Below, in pieces: positions 62,185 to 64,000 of a DNA stretch of 64,000 bases; position 1 is the stretch's first letter; each line of letters starts with the position of its first letter. Under the pieces are notes generated by a model. It saw only the letters and a list, made by a program, of their open reading frames with translations. It was not told where the DNA came from and searched no databases. The translations under genes were made by a program, and so were the position numbers. The stretch comes from Albibacterium profundi (GTDB lineage: Bacteria > Bacteroidota > Bacteroidia > Sphingobacteriales > Sphingobacteriaceae): the NCBI RefSeq assembly GCF_042159835.1, contig NZ_JBBVGT010000003.1:372001-436000 (forward strand), given 5' to 3'.

Positions 62185-63054
62185 ATGCCTTTAGATGTAA
62201 AGCTCGGCGCTAGTACGTGGCTTTGGATGTCGCCTTTTACAACAAATAAAGCGACTGAATTGTTCCCCGTAATTAAGAAATTAGGATATGATACCGTAGA
62301 ACTCGCCATAGAAGACCCTTCAGCGATTGATGCAAAGGAAATTAAACAATATTTACTCGACTTTGATTTGAAGGCGACGGTTTGTGGGGCTTTTGGGGAA
62401 ACGCGGGACCTGACAAACGACGATGAAAAGTATCGGCAAGTGGGACTAGACTATATTGAACAATGTCTTGACATTGCCGCGGTACTGGAAGCAGGCTTTT
62501 TTGCCGGACCCATGTATTCGGCTGTTGGTAAAGCACGATTAGTTCCCCCAGAAAAAAAGAAAATAGAATGGGAGCGTGCGGTAAAAGGTTTACAAGAAGC
62601 AAGCGTAATGGCCCAGAAGAGAGGGTTAGGGTTGGCTATTGAGCCCTTAAATCGTTTTGAGTCTGATCTTATCAATAATGTAGAGGATGTATTGGCTCTT
62701 ATTCATGATATAAATCATCCGGCGGCAAAAATTTGTTTAGATATGTTTCATATGAATATAGAAGAGCCCGATCCTGAAAATGCCATTGTGCAAGCAGGAG
62801 ATAAGCTTCTTCATATGCAAGTTTCAGAAAATTATCGCGGCGTACCGGGTACAGGTGGCGCGCATTGGGCCGCTTACTATAGAGGATTAGAGAAGATAGC
62901 CTACAAAGGGACGGTCTCAATAGAAAGCTTTACTCCTGAAAATAAGGAATTGGCGGCTGCTGTTTGCATTTGGAAGACCTTCACAGCAAGTCAGGATGAC
63001 TTCGCTAAAGAAGGTCATGATTTTTTAAGAAAATGGATTAACAACGATTATTAA
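62185..63054 (+). CDS. Sugar (phosphate) isomerase/epimerase, TIM barrel, paralogue 2
   Basis: A 289-residue paralogue of the protein at 42047: both share ASTxxWxSPF-like start, GAFG-x-RD, SAVGKxR, EPLNRFE and a PGTG block. Metal ligands by family spacing are E153, D186 and E247, and the fourth position is again Gln (Q212, in LLHMQVSENYRGVPGTGG). It is followed after 10 bp by a Gfo/Idh gene, the same partner as paralogue 1 but in reverse order. Probably acts on a keto sugar. Confidence 0.87.
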   Translation: MPLDVKLGASTWLWMSPFTTNKATELFPVIKKLGYDTVELAIEDPSAIDAKEIKQYLLDFDLKATVCGAFGETRDLTNDDEKYRQVGLDYIEQCLDIAAVLEAGFFAGPMYSAVGKARLVPPEKKKIEWERAVKGLQEASVMAQKRGLGLAIEPLNRFESDLINNVEDVLALIHDINHPAAKICLDMFHMNIEEPDPENAIVQAGDKLLHMQVSENYRGVPGTGGAHWAAYYRGLEKIAYKGTVSIESFTPENKELAAAVCIWKTFTASQDDFAKEGHDFLRKWINNDY

Positions 63055-63064
63055 TAGATAAATT

Positions 63065-64000
63065 ATGCAAGAAAAGGTAATTAATGTAGCGATTGTTGGT
63101 TTAGGTTTCGGTGCTGAATTTATACCAATTTACCAAAAACACCCAAACGCAAATATGCACGCGATTTGTCAACGCAATCGTGAGAAAATGAATGAGATAG
63201 GAGATCATTTTTCTATTGAGAAACGCTATGACGATTATGATGAGTTGCTAAAAGATCCGGCGATTGATGCGGTACATATAAACACACCCATCCCGAACCA
63301 CGCAGAACAGTCGATTAAAGCATTAAGAACGGGAAAACACGTGGCTTGTACGGTTCCAATGGCAACGACGGTCGATGAGTGTAAACAGATTGTGGAGGCT
63401 GTCAATGAAACGGGACTGACCTACATGATGATGGAGACGGTTGTCTATGCCCGCGAGTTTCTATTTATGAAAGAATTATATGAAAAGGGAGAACTTGGCA
63501 AAATACAGTTTCTAAAGGCTAGTCACCAACAGGACATGGAAGGTTGGCCAAACTATTGGCCAGGTCTGCCGCCGATGCATTATGCCACACACTGCGTTGG
63601 CCCTGTCTTGGGCTTAACGAGAGACGAGGCGGAATATGTTTCCTGTTTCGGGTCGGGTACGATTGATGAGGAACTTCATCAATATTATAACTCTCCCTTT
63701 GCTGTAGAAACTGCGCACGTCAAATTTCGAGATTCGGATCTAACAGGTCATGTTTATCGTTCTCTCTTTGATACGGCTAGGCAATATCGAGAAAGTTTTG
63801 AAGTGTATGGCTCTAAGAAGGCGGTTGAATGGCCGTTGATCGAAGGAGAACCATTAGTGGTGCATACTGCTAAAAAACCTGAGCCAGAGATTCCTGAGTC
63901 TGTTGAATGTCCAGATTTTGCTCATTTACTTCCGCCAGAAATTCAGGCGTTTACGACAGGTGGTGTTTATGATGAGGACTCCAATCAGCATTTGTCTTAT
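63065..64000 (+). CDS. Gfo/Idh/MocA oxidoreductase, paralogue 2, cut by window edge
   Basis: An open frame from the ATG at 63065 runs 312 codons to the window end without a stop. It starts VINVAIVGLGFGAEFIPIYQ, then CTVPMATTVDEC, YMMMETVVYAREF and GWPNYWPGLPPMHYATH, each matching the protein at 40898. As in that protein the usual EKP triad is replaced (TVPMA). About 60 residues are probably missing at the C-terminus. It forms an epimerase-oxidoreductase pair with the upstream gene. Confidence 0.88.
   Translation, partial: MQEKVINVAIVGLGFGAEFIPIYQKHPNANMHAICQRNREKMNEIGDHFSIEKRYDDYDELLKDPAIDAVHINTPIPNHAEQSIKALRTGKHVACTVPMATTVDECKQIVEAVNETGLTYMMMETVVYAREFLFMKELYEKGELGKIQFLKASHQQDMEGWPNYWPGLPPMHYATHCVGPVLGLTRDEAEYVSCFGSGTIDEELHQYYNSPFAVETAHVKFRDSDLTGHVYRSLFDTARQYRESFEVYGSKKAVEWPLIEGEPLVVHTAKKPEPEIPESVECPDFAHLLPPEIQAFTTGGVYDEDSNQHLSY

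Overview
The window looks like the chromosome of a free-living Bacteroidota bacterium, most likely a Sphingobacteriaceae relative (Sphingobacterium, Pedobacter, Olivibacter or Parapedobacter type). The signs are a SusC/SusD pair, TAnnTTTG-type promoter boxes with upstream TTTG, a divergent acyl-CoA reductase/ferredoxin pair, a fused HisB and a fused HisIE, DUF4199 and DUF4870 proteins, many Cys lipoproteins and many Tat-exported or cytoplasmic Gfo/Idh/MocA oxidoreductases. The lineage is inferred from gene content only. No rRNA, tRNA, CRISPR, transposase or phage gene was seen.

Layout. 1-2160: start of an acyl-CoA reductase, a 2[4Fe-4S] ferredoxin, a universal stress protein and a WD40 protein. 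2169-9330 (minus): complete his operon hisG-D-C-B-H-A-F-IE, preceded by a consensus promoter and a 19-residue leader peptide with five His codons. 9670-16814: GH31 alpha-glucosidase, glgB, glgA, glgC, closed by a strong terminator. 17012-21492: a dihydroorotase-like protein without its metal ligands, an acidic unknown protein, DUF4199 and two family 2 glycosyltransferases. 21848-27112: LacI regulator divergent from galK, an SGLT-type symporter and a mutarotase (galactose use). 27249-35490: Gfo/Idh enzyme, symporter, two Tat-type Gfo/Idh proteins, NagA-like, LacI regulator and NagB-like, with three copies of a shared promoter/operator motif. 35491-36987: AT-rich gene-poor stretch with one small secreted protein. 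36988-42889: ThuA/PVC-propeller/cupredoxin lipoprotein, ThuA protein, Gfo/Idh and a sugar epimerase-like protein, bracketed by a 91-93 bp inverted repeat pair. 43020-49965: DUF485 plus symporter, a GDPD enzyme, asnB, then a minus-strand cluster of M48 protease, DUF4870, DUF2752 and TM2 proteins. 50165-57379: a coiled-coil protein, a lipoprotein, SusD/SusC and a SRPBCC protein. 57454-64000: GH92, a PQQ-type sugar dehydrogenase, an SMP-30-like lipoprotein, then a second epimerase plus Gfo/Idh module that runs off the edge.

How it fits together. Most of the right two thirds reads as carbohydrate oxidation and epimerisation. Sugars enter through SusCD and sodium symporters, are oxidised by NAD(P)-dependent Gfo/Idh enzymes and by periplasmic or outer-membrane dehydrogenases, and are rearranged by TIM-barrel epimerase-like enzymes. 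Apart from galK no sugar kinase is visible. The observations most worth testing are the His leader, the composite operator regulon, the inverted repeats around the ThuA/PVC module, and a shared His-to-Gln change at a metal-ligand position in the two epimerase-like paralogues.
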